Program-made: the position numbers and the translations under genes | The notes under the pieces: model-generated | Databases searched by the model: none | Seen by the model: only the letters and a program-made list of their open reading frames with translations | Told to the model about the DNA's origin: nothing | NCBI GenBank assembly: GCA_016191015.1 | Contig: JACPPM010000260.1 | Coordinates: 1 to 44,343 of the forward strand | From: Acidobacteriota bacterium | Lineage (GTDB): Bacteria; Acidobacteriota; CAIWXX01 | Reading direction: 5' to 3' | DNA: 44,343 nucleotides | In this document: piece by piece, positions 29,323 through 37,588 of the stretch | Numbering within the stretch: position 1 is the stretch's first letter | Layout of the letters: each line of letters begins with the position of its first letter

Positions 29323-31822
29323 GCGCTCGTCCCCCGCCCAGGAGGTTCAGAAAGAGTCTGATCGCCCCCGGAACACCCGCCGGCAGCTGGCGGAAAAACG
29401 AGATCCCGGTGTAAACATACATCCCCTTCCCCGAGGGCGTGACGAGCACGGCGCCTCTCGATGGAGTTTCGCCCGGATCTCCCATCTCCAGCAGGGGCGT
29501 GAAACGATCGTCCCACTTCCCCGGATAGTAGAGTCCCCGCTCTTGCACCCAGCCTTCGAAATCGGAGGCGCGAATCCGATGCGGAGTGACCAGAATGGGA
29601 TGATCGGGCCGCAGCAGAGTGACCGAGGCGGATTCATCGGTCGTACGATCGCGGGACAGCTCGAGCGGAAACGGAGCGATCCGAGCCGCCACGAGGTCCC
29701 GGTTGGTGTTGTACTGGACCACGAGTGTGCCGCCCGCGTCGACGTATCTCAACAGGGCGTCTGAGAGCTCGCCCAATCGCGGCCGCGTGTTGAAAGCGCG
29801 CACCCCCGTCACGATGGCGTCGAAGCGAGACAGGTCCGTCTCCTCGAGATCGGCATCTGTGAGCAACGTGACATCGACGCCGAGTTGCCGCAACATCCCC
29901 GGGATGTCATCTCCGGCACCCATCACGTAGCCGACGCGGTGGACCGGCGTTGTGAGCTCCGCCCGAACCAGCCTCACCGACGCGACGGGCAGGAGCACCT
30001 GAACCGGGATGTGCGGGTGGTCGACCTGCAGGAATTGCCGCGCGGGTTCCTCGGGATGGCCCGCCGTCGCAAGACTCACCCGGAGCTCGCCCGAGGATTC
30101 CGCCGCCGGCGGCGCAATCTCCACTCGCAATGACCGCTCCTCGCCTCTTTTGGAAAAGGCCACCTCCACAGCCCGGGGCGTCACCGTCCATCCCTGCGGG
30201 CACGCGAAGCTGACTCTAGCGGAAGCACCGTCGCGCTGGGCGCGCGCGACCATCCGGACTGATCGTGCTCCCTGCCCGGAGAACAGGACCGCGTGATTCT
30301 CGAAACTCACCGTCACCTCCGGCACCACCGTCGCATCACGGTAGCGCTCGCCCTCCACCGGATCGGTCCACCTGTGTTGAACCGGCACGTCGAATGCGAC
30401 CTCCCGTCCTTCGATCTCCAGGACGAAACGGACGACGATCGGCGGGGGGTTGTGAGGGAGTCCGCGCAACGATTCGTCGGGGACTGCCGTGACGCCGCGA
30501 TCCCGTTCGCCCTCCAGCCAGTACGGGTTCGAGTACGCCAGGCCGGGTGGGATCGTGACCGTGGCGTCAGCCTGGGCGAGTATGTTCTGCTCCGGGGTGA
30601 TGCCGGTCATCGCGGGCGGCGCCCCGAATGGCATCTCCACCCGCGCGCAGCGCACCGTGAGTGGAGAACGACGGAGGAGCGAGAGTGTGATCTTTACGGC
30701 CGCGCCGCGCGTCACCGACGGGCTGTCGGTAACCGATTCCAGCCAGAGACCCGCACAATCGCGGATGCAGCCGACGATCTCGGCACGCTTCCCGCGAGTG
30801 AGAGGCTCATCGGGCAGCTTTTCGGCGAGCGTGAGGGCGCGGATGAGGGCCGGAACGGAACGGTGTGGCTCGAGATCTGAATAGGCGGCAAGCGCCTCTT
30901 TCAATGCAGCCTCGACGGCCGCTCCCCCTGCATATCGTCCCCAGCTCAGATCGATCCCGTCGAACGGATCACCGGATGCGGGAGAACCCGCGAGAAGCTC
31001 GAGGTAGTTCGGAAAAAATCCTCGCCGCGCCGGCGAGCCGAATCCCTGGCTCTTGTGCATGCTTCGGCTCGACGCGGCGAGCTCGACGTAGGACTGCCCG
31101 AGGACCGGGTTGTACACACCGAGATCCACCGTGAGGATCGGGGCGGAGCCACCCGAACGCGGCTTCTCGGCTCCGGGCGGAGTCCACGCATTCCAGAAGA
31201 GGCGCGTCGAACGCCAGGGTGAGACACGAGAGAGCTGTTCGCTGAAGCGCGCGGGATCGGCCGCGGCCGTGTAGGCTTCCAGGGCCAATTGGGCGGATGC
31301 CGTGTGGTGCCCATGTCCTCCGTCTCCGCTCGTCGGGAAGCGCGTGATGAGGACGTCTGGACGAAACGATCGGATTGCGTAGACGATATCCGCGAGGATT
31401 CTGTCCCGCCCCCAGAACCGCAGCGTCTCCTCCGGAGTCTTCGAGAAACCAAAATCCGCCGCCCGGGTGAAAAGCTGTTCTGCCCCATCCAGCTTTCGTG
31501 CAGCGAGGAGCTCTTCGGTACGGATCACGCTGAGAGCGTCTCCCTGTTCTGCGCCGATCAGGTTCTGCCCGCCGTCGCCGCGGGTCAGCGAGAGATATGC
31601 CGCGCTCAGCTTGCGGCCCTGCGTGAGCCAGGCGAGCATCGCGGTGTTTTCATCATCCGGGTGGGCGCCAATGTACAGCGCGCGGCCGGTGACGAGGAGT
31701 TTTTCGAGGGCGATCCGCCGACGGGCCGCGTCGGGCGGCGGGGCGATCTGGGCCATCGCGAATCCGGCCGCGAGGACGAATTGGACCAGGATCAGAATCT
31801 CTCGAATCTTTTTCTTCTGCAC
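29315..31822 (-). CDS. Exported PIG-L (LmbE-type) deacetylase with GATase-like C-terminal domain
   Basis: An ~835-residue exported enzyme. A signal peptide (ILILVQFVLAAGFAMAQ) is followed by a PIG-L domain (residues ~35-270) with the zinc motifs GAHPDDE and GHGHHTAS and with TRGDGGQNLIG. Such enzymes remove N-acetyl groups from amino sugars. The middle (~370-590) is beta-rich and probably holds Ig/NEW3-like domains. The last ~200 residues (VHRVGYVMGAGDDIPGMLRQLG; FDAIVTGVRAFNTRPRL; GGTLVVQYN) look like a class I glutamine amidotransferase/ThuA-like fold without a clear catalytic Cys. GTG 31822 is preferred over TTG 31831 because a GGGGG run lies nine bases upstream. It heads an operon with the small membrane protein and the symporter. 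Confidence 0.88.
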   Translation of the reverse strand: MQKKKIREILILVQFVLAAGFAMAQIAPPPDAARRRIALEKLLVTGRALYIGAHPDDENTAMLAWLTQGRKLSAAYLSLTRGDGGQNLIGAEQGDALSVIRTEELLAARKLDGAEQLFTRAADFGFSKTPEETLRFWGRDRILADIVYAIRSFRPDVLITRFPTSGDGGHGHHTASAQLALEAYTAAADPARFSEQLSRVSPWRSTRLFWNAWTPPGAEKPRSGGSAPILTVDLGVYNPVLGQSYVELAASSRSMHKSQGFGSPARRGFFPNYLELLAGSPASGDPFDGIDLSWGRYAGGAAVEAALKEALAAYSDLEPHRSVPALIRALTLAEKLPDEPLTRGKRAEIVGCIRDCAGLWLESVTDSPSVTRGAAVKITLSLLRRSPLTVRCARVEMPFGAPPAMTGITPEQNILAQADATVTIPPGLAYSNPYWLEGERDRGVTAVPDESLRGLPHNPPPIVVRFVLEIEGREVAFDVPVQHRWTDPVEGERYRDATVVPEVTVSFENHAVLFSGQGARSVRMVARAQRDGASARVSFACPQGWTVTPRAVEVAFSKRGEERSLRVEIAPPAAESSGELRVSLATAGHPEEPARQFLQVDHPHIPVQVLLPVASVRLVRAELTTPVHRVGYVMGAGDDIPGMLRQLGVDVTLLTDADLEETDLSRFDAIVTGVRAFNTRPRLGELSDALLRYVDAGGTLVVQYNTNRDLVAARIAPFPLELSRDRTTDESASVTLLRPDHPILVTPHRIRASDFEGWVQERGLYYPGKWDDRFTPLLEMGDPGETPSRGAVLVTPSGKGMYVYTGISFFRQLPAGVPGAIRLFLNLLGGGRARG

Positions 31823-31983
31823 GATCCACAACCCCCACTGTTTAGTCGTCGACTACCGCACACTTCGCCAGGGAACGCCCAGGGGACGCCCCTCCCCGTA
31901 TGTACGCGCGAATGGGAGCCGGGGTTTCGCCAGGCGAACCGTCCGCGCACCTGGACCGGCAGGTTCGACCAAGAAAAAAGAGC

Positions 31984-32012
31984 TTGACATCCTGATCAAC
32001 GAGCCCTACATT
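31984..32012 (+). promoter_or_regulatory. Sigma70-type promoter for the Ig-domain exported protein
   Basis: TTGACA (31984-31989), 17-bp spacer, TACATT (32007-32012). Transcription would start near 32019, about 140 bp before the gene at 32158. The rest of the 31823-32157 gap toward the PIG-L gene shows no other gene. Confidence 0.65.
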
Positions 32013-32023
32013 CTCGGCAGGAA

Positions 32024-32037
32024 TCTACACGTGTAGA
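32024..32037. promoter_or_regulatory. 14-bp perfect palindrome just after the promoter
   Basis: TCTACACGTGTAGA lies about five bases after the predicted transcription start of the promoter at 31984-32012. A perfect dyad at this place fits an operator bound by a dimeric repressor. It has no T run and too short a stem for a terminator. Confidence 0.45.
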
Positions 32038-32157
32038 GGATTGTGAGGGCGAGAATGCGGGCGGATTGGCGGCCGGGGCAGGCGTCGATGGCCGGTGCGT
32101 GCCAAGTCCGTCTCGGTCTCAAGCACCCGCAGTCCCGGCGACGCATAAGGTGAGTCT

Positions 32158-33057
32158 ATGCAAACACCGTCACAGAAACCACCGATTCTCGAGACATGCA
32201 GCCATGGCCCTGGACGCAGCCACCACGCGAGGGCGGGCATGATCGTTACCGGTATCATGATCGTCGTCTCGGTGACATCGATTCTGGGACGTGCGGACCA
32301 GGCCGAGCTCATGACGATGGGGGACGGCACGTTGGCCATCACGACAGAGTCGCTGCCGGGCGCTTCCCTGAATCAGTCGTACTACCAGCAATTGTGGGCT
32401 ACTGGTGGAGTGGCGCCATACACGTGGGGGATCTACAGGGGTACGTTGCCACCGGGCCTGTCGATCGACGCTGCCACCGGTACCATCTTAGGCATGCCGT
32501 CCCAGGCGGGGTCATTCAGATTCAGGGTGAAGGTGAAGGATTCATCACAGCCCCGGGGGGAACGAGACAGACGACGCTTCTCGCTGGAGGTTACGGGCTC
32601 CCCTGTGAAGTACTCATGCGATCACCAGGGCGGTTGCATTCCCGATCCGAACGGGGTGTACGGCGAGCCCACCTGCTCGAACGCCTGTTCGCCCAACACG
32701 AGCACACCCGACCTGAGCTATGCTTACAGAATCCTGCAAGAGGTGGCGGCCGAGTATTCGATCACGTCCTGCCCGACCTGGACATTCCTCGACGCGGCCG
32801 TCAAGAGACTGCGTGAGACCAACACGCGGTGGGGATATCACCGGTATCCGCGAACGAAGAGCACGTTCGTAATCTCACAGGACCGTATCGCATGGTACAA
32901 AGGGGCGGGCACCCCGGTGGATGGGAGCAACGACGTCCTCGCCTATGACATCATTTCGAACTACTGCTCGAGGAGCGCCGTGCTCCGACGGCCAAGCCTG
33001 GTCCATTCGAGTGAATTCGACTACCAGGACAAATGGTCGTATCCGCGAGGTGAGTGA
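32158..33057 (+). CDS. Exported putative-Ig (He_PIG) protein with Cys-rich mini-domain
   Basis: A 299-residue exported or surface protein. A hydrophobic segment (GMIVTGIMIVVSVTSIL, residues ~27-44) follows a polar start, so the true start may be internal (Met28). Residues ~55-145 are a putative Ig domain of the He_PIG type (GASLNQSYYQQLWATGGVAPYTWGIY; LPPGLSIDAATGTILGMPSQAGSF). Next is a short Cys-rich piece, CDHQGGCIPDPNGVYGEPTCSNAC, of a type I recall from other exported proteins. The final ~120 residues (FLDAAVKRLRETNTRWGYHR; SNDVLAYDIISNYC; KWSYPRGE) recall an uncharacterised C-terminal domain common in such proteins. Function unknown; probably cell-surface or secreted. Confidence 0.8.
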   Translation: MQTPSQKPPILETCSHGPGRSHHARAGMIVTGIMIVVSVTSILGRADQAELMTMGDGTLAITTESLPGASLNQSYYQQLWATGGVAPYTWGIYRGTLPPGLSIDAATGTILGMPSQAGSFRFRVKVKDSSQPRGERDRRRFSLEVTGSPVKYSCDHQGGCIPDPNGVYGEPTCSNACSPNTSTPDLSYAYRILQEVAAEYSITSCPTWTFLDAAVKRLRETNTRWGYHRYPRTKSTFVISQDRIAWYKGAGTPVDGSNDVLAYDIISNYCSRSAVLRRPSLVHSSEFDYQDKWSYPRGE

Positions 33058-33151
33058 GGAATCACCGGCGGTGTCCCGGCACCCCCCCGCGAGAAGTGTG
33101 CAGATGAGCGCGACCATCCCGTACGAGCGCCAGATCTGGACCTGAGACGGC

Positions 33152-33325
33152 CCTAACGCGGCGGAGCCGCGCGTGAGAGCGTTCTTCCGAGCCACCCCGA
33201 TCGGCCGAGACGACCGCTCCGTTCCTGCATTCCTCCCCTCCTGCTTTCCTGAGAGGAGTCCGGAAGATCTAGCCTCCTCAAACTTCTTGCCATTTTCCGT
33301 CAACACTCAACTTCCTAGACACTAC
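33152..33325. repeat. Gene-end repeat family, copy C
   Basis: Begins with the same CCTAACGCGGCGGAGCCGC as copy B and shares its right part (CTGCTTTCCTGAGAGG; CAACACTCAAC; TAGACACTA) but is more diverged and lacks the left arm of the 20-bp inverted repeat. Its right end overlaps the last codons and TAG stop of the minus-strand gene at 33315. Confidence 0.7.
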
Positions 33326-33881
33326 GTCCGCGTAGAGACCCCCCGCCTCGAGATCGGCGCCCGAAGTGGAGCGAACGACCCAGCAGCCGTAGGAATGACC
33401 CGACCGCGGCGATGACCGGCTTGCGGTGCATCGAGTACCAGTACCGGGGATCGGCGAGAACGCGTGGGGGAATCCCGATCTCCCGATGAAGGGCGACGTG
33501 TGTCGGCGGCTTGCCGCCACGATGTGTCTGGGTGAGAGACCCAAGCCCGTGGAATGTCCCCTCCGTGTCACCCTCCAGGACTTTCAGCACGATCGCAAGC
33601 TGGCCGCGCCTCATCTCGGTCCAGGAGCTCCCGTGGGGAGCCTCGAACACCATGGTCCGAGGGCCGAGTGGGGTAAGCCGAGCCATCAGGTTCTCGGCGC
33701 CACGCCGGAAATAGAGGCGGCCTCGAGCAAGCTGGACGTCTTCCAGCAGCTCACGAAGCACGGATGACTCCTCCACAAACCTCACCGCCTGCGCCTGGAG
33801 TCGCTCCAGCCCTTCGCGCGACAGCTTGGCCACCTCGAGTCGTGGAGCCCTCATGGGCAAGCCTCGGAACCGCCACCTCAT
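33315..33881 (-). CDS. Hypothetical protein, 188 aa
   Basis: I do not recognise this protein. The start is ATG 33881 or, with GAGG eight bases upstream, ATG 33854. It is soluble and basic. The first half is helical (SREGLERLQAQAVRFVEESSVLRELL), followed by strands (RGRLYFRRGAENLMARLTPLG; TMVFEAPHGSSWTEMRRGQLAIVLKVLEG). The C terminus (GRSLHFGRRSRGGGSLRGRSV) is low-complexity and its final codons are provided by repeat copy C, so the original end may have been replaced. Codon use is GC-rich as in its neighbours. Confidence 0.6.
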   Translation of the reverse strand: MRWRFRGLPMRAPRLEVAKLSREGLERLQAQAVRFVEESSVLRELLEDVQLARGRLYFRRGAENLMARLTPLGPRTMVFEAPHGSSWTEMRRGQLAIVLKVLEGDTEGTFHGLGSLTQTHRGGKPPTHVALHREIGIPPRVLADPRYWYSMHRKPVIAAVGSFLRLLGRSLHFGRRSRGGGSLRGRSV

Positions 33882-34333
33882 GGCCTCTCGTATACCACAA
33901 GTGGCTGCGCATGCGGAGATTGCCGTGGGCGACTCGTCGGCGGATCTACCATCCTGTACGTCTATCCTCGAATGACGATGCCACCATGCCGTTCATTGGC
34001 CAACGTGGTCATGGCATCATCCAGGCACTCCGAGCCGACACCTCCATGGGGGCCGGCAGGTGGGACCGGCGCCATGCAATAAATCTCGATCAACGTTCGT
34101 CCTATTACCGAGGGGTGCATGATGGGGGACGGGCTAGGATACGCCTTCAGGGAGGAATCGCGCGGACCGCTAATCGCTCTCGTGGCGAAATGGCCAGGCT
34201 ATGGACGGAGCCGACGACCCGGCAACCGTAGTGGTTACCTCACCGGCGCGGTGCAGCTCAGCGCGGCGATAAACCTTTCGCCCTCGATCCAGATCAAAGC
34301 TGATTGGGGCTTACGAAGGGGATCCAACTCGCT
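33882..34333. other. Long leader/intergenic region before the glycosidase
   Basis: No credible gene in 452 bp. Several complementary blocks are present, for example GATGCCA/TGGCATC at 33977-33983 and 34012-34018. The segment 34180-34240 (GGCGAAA, GGACGGAGCC, CCCGGCAACC, GGTTACC) is loosely reminiscent of c-di-GMP or SAM riboswitch cores, but no class fits well. It may be a structured leader. Confidence 0.3.
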
Positions 34334-35869
34334 ATGACACGCAAACTTGCCGGCGCATTGGCTGCCACCGTGGTGCTCTTGGCGGCAGCGTTGCCGGGCC
34401 CGGAGATCGGGATGGGCACGCATGTCACATTCGCCGTCGACGCTCGGCGCGTCGCCGGGACCTTACGCGCGTTGAACGGTGTCCAGGGGGGTCCGCGGCC
34501 GACGATCGGCGAAGATCCGGATCTGGCTGCGAGGTACAGGGAGGCCGGCATCCCTGTGGTGAGGCTCCCGCAAGACGATGGCTTCATCAACGGCGATTCT
34601 TTCGGCCCGGACTACCGGCTGACACTCGGCGATATCTTCCCCAACCGTCAGGCCGACGTAGAAGACCCGGACAGCTATCACTTCGAGGACATCGACGCTT
34701 TCATCCGTCGCATCCGCGCCGCGGGCGCGACGCCGCTCTGGACGCTCTGCTACGACATCGGTGCCGGCGCCAATGCTTACGCATCCAACGGCAATCAGGC
34801 TGGTCGTGCGCCGATGGATTCTGATCGCTGGGCGGATGTGATCGTGCATGTGCTCCGGCATTTCAACGACGGCTGGGGCACCGACGGGCACCGCTGGAAC
34901 GTCCGCTACGTCGAGCTCCCGAACGAGCCGTGCACCCTGGGCGGTTTCGATTGCGGGTCGCGCGAGTCACGGCAAGAGCTCTACGATGCATGGGCGACGC
35001 TGGTAAGGAAGATCCGCGATTACAATGCAGTCTACCGGCACAGTGTCAAGGTCGCCGCACCTGGGCTGCCAGCCCATCAGGCCATTCGATGGCTCCCGGA
35101 ATTCCTCGCAAACGTTCGTGACCAGGATCTGCCCCTTGATATCTACAGCTACCACGACTATGCATGGCCCGACGAAATCCTCGATCGGGCGCGGACGATC
35201 CGTGAGACGCTCGACGCTGGCGGATACGAGGCGGTCCCCGTCTGGAATACCGAGTGGAATTGGCCTTTGTACAAGCCGGCTCCCGATGAGGTCCTCTTGG
35301 ACGATGCCGGCCAAAGCGCCTATGTCGCGGCTCACAACGCGCAGGTGAAGACTCTCCTCCAGGACTTGTGGGACGAGGCGTTCGTGTATCGCGCCACCCG
35401 AAGTGCTCGCAGAGCGCAGCGCCCGAATCCAGGAGAGTTCTTCTATTTTCACCTCGACGGCGAAAAGTCTGATGTGGCCGTCGGAGCTCCGAAGCCCGCA
35501 TACTACGAGTGGGTCATCTACGACCAGATGGCCTCCGCAACGCCCCAACGACTGGTCGTCAACCGTCCCGTCACGAGCCCCACACTACTAGCGGCGCGCT
35601 CGCCCACCGGCACTCAACTTCGCCTCCTGGTTGTTCACTGGTGCCGGATCGACACTCCGGAGCGCGCCGCACCTTTTTCCTACCGGATGCGGATCTCCGG
35701 TCTCTCACAGGGTCGCCTCACCGCGACCCTGTACGCTGTGGATGCCACCACGACTCGGCTCCAGCCGATTGAGGATAGAATCGTCATCGTCCCCCCGGAT
35801 GGGGTCACCACGCTAAAGGGGACCATGAATCTTTGGTCGCTGCACTATTGGAAGCTGCACAGGCAATGA
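34334..35869 (+). CDS. Exported glycoside hydrolase, GH39-like (beta-xylosidase type)
   Basis: A 511-residue exported protein. The ATG at 34334 gives a signal peptide (LAGALAATVVLLAAALPGPE); an upstream TTG at 34304 is less likely. The (beta/alpha)8 barrel shows the clan GH-A arrangement: IPVVRLPQDDGF near the start, then VELPNEP with Glu198 as likely acid/base, PLDIYSYHDY and VWNTEWNW with Glu307 as likely nucleophile, at the usual 100-residue spacing. A C-terminal beta domain follows (RLVVNRPVTSPTLLAARS onward), as in GH39 enzymes. Cleavage of xylosides or related glycosides outside the cytoplasm is expected. The family assignment is by motif spacing, so GH39 versus a neighbouring GH-A family is open. 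Confidence 0.78.
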   Translation: MTRKLAGALAATVVLLAAALPGPEIGMGTHVTFAVDARRVAGTLRALNGVQGGPRPTIGEDPDLAARYREAGIPVVRLPQDDGFINGDSFGPDYRLTLGDIFPNRQADVEDPDSYHFEDIDAFIRRIRAAGATPLWTLCYDIGAGANAYASNGNQAGRAPMDSDRWADVIVHVLRHFNDGWGTDGHRWNVRYVELPNEPCTLGGFDCGSRESRQELYDAWATLVRKIRDYNAVYRHSVKVAAPGLPAHQAIRWLPEFLANVRDQDLPLDIYSYHDYAWPDEILDRARTIRETLDAGGYEAVPVWNTEWNWPLYKPAPDEVLLDDAGQSAYVAAHNAQVKTLLQDLWDEAFVYRATRSARRAQRPNPGEFFYFHLDGEKSDVAVGAPKPAYYEWVIYDQMASATPQRLVVNRPVTSPTLLAARSPTGTQLRLLVVHWCRIDTPERAAPFSYRMRISGLSQGRLTATLYAVDATTTRLQPIEDRIVIVPPDGVTTLKGTMNLWSLHYWKLHRQ

Positions 35870-35955
35870 CTCCGGCTCGGCGGTTCTTGGGTCCCAACGC
35901 CCGGCGCTCCGTCCATCGCCGCATGAGACAGTGGTCATTGTTGGCCGGATCTTTT

Positions 35956-36024
35956 CCGACGCAGTCTCTCCGCTCCGCGGAGGCTCGCTCCGCGAGCCTC
36001 CACTCCGCTCCGAGACTGCGTCGG
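35956..36024. repeat. Large cruciform-like inverted repeat
   Basis: A perfect 13-bp outer stem (35956-35968 with 36012-36024) encloses a second perfect 9-bp stem GGAGGCTCG/CGAGCCTCC (35979-35987, 35993-36001) with a 5-base loop. The bases between the stems (TCCGCTCCGC / ACTCCGCTCC) face each other as two similar CT-rich strands. It lies 87 bp after the glycosidase stop. There is no T run. It could be a terminator or a REP-like element. The remaining part of 35870-36304 shows no gene. Confidence 0.7.
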
Positions 36025-36304
36025 CGGCATCGGACACTGCGTGCTGATCTCTGTCGGGTCCTGGTTGCATCATTCGTCTCCTCGCCCTCTACACTAAACT
36101 CGGCGAGGGGGCTGTCTCAATCAGGTTGTCACAGAGGGTGCTGAGCGCTGCACACGTCCTCGGCCACAACTTCGCCACAAATTGCCATCGGGTTTTCCTC
36201 GCGACTCCATCGGCCCGCCCCTGGCCTGCTCTATGTTCTCGCTGAATGCCATTGCAGTGAGGCCGGGCAACGCCCCCCGTGGGGCCAATCAACAGGAGTG
36301 GGAA

Positions 36305-37495
36305 ATGATTCGAACGATTCTCGCAATCAGCGCCATTTTCATAATCGCCACGATCGGGTGGCTGGCACTCGGGGGCACGATCGTCACGCGGACGGATACA
36401 CAGGACCGAAAGCTGAAGGCGCAGGTGGGCCAACTGTGGGGGACCCCGTTGGAGCAGAAAGCGCCGGCTGGGACGCTCACGTGGAAGCGCCCCACCGAAG
36501 GCGGTCCGTGGAAGGAAACGATCGAGCGCGCCGAGGTTCCCGTGGTCCGCAGCGATATCCGGCTCGGACTGGATCTGGATATGCGCCAGAAGGGGCTTCT
36601 GTGGTATTCGACTTATCGCGTACGTTTCGCCGGGACCTTCGTGCTGGAGAACCAATCCGGGCAGGCAGGCGAGCTGGCCATGACTTTCTGCTTCCCGGCT
36701 GCCAGTGGTAAATATGACGATTTCGTCTTCGAGATCGACACACGCCGCGTCCCGATCACCCGCCAGGCCTCCGGGGTCGTGACGTCGACGATCAGCTGCC
36801 TCGCCGGCGAACGGCATACCGTGCGCATCGGCTATGTCTCTCAGGGGCTGGATCGGTACGTCTACCGCTTCGGCAAAGGCATTGATGAAGTCCGCGACTT
36901 CCAGCTCGTCGCTACGACCGATTTCGATGGATTCGACTTCCCCGCCAATACAATCTCACCAACGCAGAAAGCGAGGGCGGGCACGGGCTGGAACCTCACA
37001 TGGAAGTACACGGATCTCATATCCGGAAACGGGATCGGCATCGAGATGCCGCAGAGAATCGACCCCGGTCCGATGGCGGCGAGGATCTCCTTCTTCGCCC
37101 CAGTCTCGCTCGGCTTCTTCTTCTTCCTCACCTTCGTTATCGCCGTCCTGAAAGATGTGCGGATCCATCCGATCAACTACTTCTTCCTCGCGTGCGCCTT
37201 CTTCGCCTTCCATCTGCTCCTCGCCTATCTCGTCGATCACCTCTCGATCCATGCAGCCTTCCTCGTCTGCTCGGCCGTCTCCGTCTTTCTGGTGGTCTCG
37301 TACATGCGGATCGTCGTCGGAAATCGATTCGCGTTCGTCGAGACCGCGATCGCACAACTCATCTACCTCGTCGGCTTCTCCTACGCCTTCTTCTTCGAGG
37401 GCTTCACGGGTCTCACCGTGACAATCGGCGCTGTCGTCACCCTTTTTGTCGTCATGCAGCTCACAGCCAAGATCGACTGGTCCAACCAGTTCTAG
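36305..37495 (+). CDS. CreD-like inner membrane protein
   Basis: A 396-residue membrane protein. The ATG at 36305 is preceded by AGGAG and gives a first membrane helix (MIRTILAISAIFIIATIGWL); the frame is open to 36182 but without a ribosome site. A large extracytoplasmic beta-rich domain (~35-275) is followed by about six helices. The helix region has FFFFLTFVIAVLKDVRIHPINYFFLA, the conserved signature of CreD (Cet) proteins, and ends MQLTAKIDWSNQF, also CreD-like. CreD proteins are linked to envelope stress and beta-lactam response through CreBC in gammaproteobacteria. No CreBC genes are near, so only an envelope role is inferred. Its TAG stop is in the GTTCAAA repeat. Confidence 0.82.
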   Translation: MIRTILAISAIFIIATIGWLALGGTIVTRTDTQDRKLKAQVGQLWGTPLEQKAPAGTLTWKRPTEGGPWKETIERAEVPVVRSDIRLGLDLDMRQKGLLWYSTYRVRFAGTFVLENQSGQAGELAMTFCFPAASGKYDDFVFEIDTRRVPITRQASGVVTSTISCLAGERHTVRIGYVSQGLDRYVYRFGKGIDEVRDFQLVATTDFDGFDFPANTISPTQKARAGTGWNLTWKYTDLISGNGIGIEMPQRIDPGPMAARISFFAPVSLGFFFFLTFVIAVLKDVRIHPINYFFLACAFFAFHLLLAYLVDHLSIHAAFLVCSAVSVFLVVSYMRIVVGNRFAFVETAIAQLIYLVGFSYAFFFEGFTGLTVTIGAVVTLFVVMQLTAKIDWSNQF

Positions 37496-37588
37496 TTCAA
37501 AGTTCAAAGTTCAAAGTTCAAGGCTCACGATCATGCCAAACCCGTCCGGGAACTTGGAACTTTGAACTTGGAACTTTGAACCTGGAAC
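37494..37588. repeat. GTTCAAA-type tandem/inverted repeat between convergent genes
   Basis: The left half has four GTTCAA(A) units (37494-37523); the right half has several GGAACTT/GGAACTTTGAAC units on the opposite sense (37549-37588), so the two halves can pair over about 30 bases. The repeat fills precisely the gap between two convergent stop codons (TAG at 37493-37495 and TGA at 37591-37589). It may work as a bidirectional terminator. Confidence 0.75.

Noticed and set aside
32875-33117. Minus-strand lipoprotein-like start (MVALICTLLAGGC)
   Set aside because: The lipobox look is attractive, but the frame lies opposite the better supported Ig-domain gene, has no ribosome site and no recognisable mature domain.
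34100-34300. Definite riboswitch (c-di-GMP-I or SAM-I)
   Set aside because: Only short blocks agree; the diagnostic GGGACGCAAAGC or the S-box kink-turn sequences are missing, so it is kept only as a low-interest finding.
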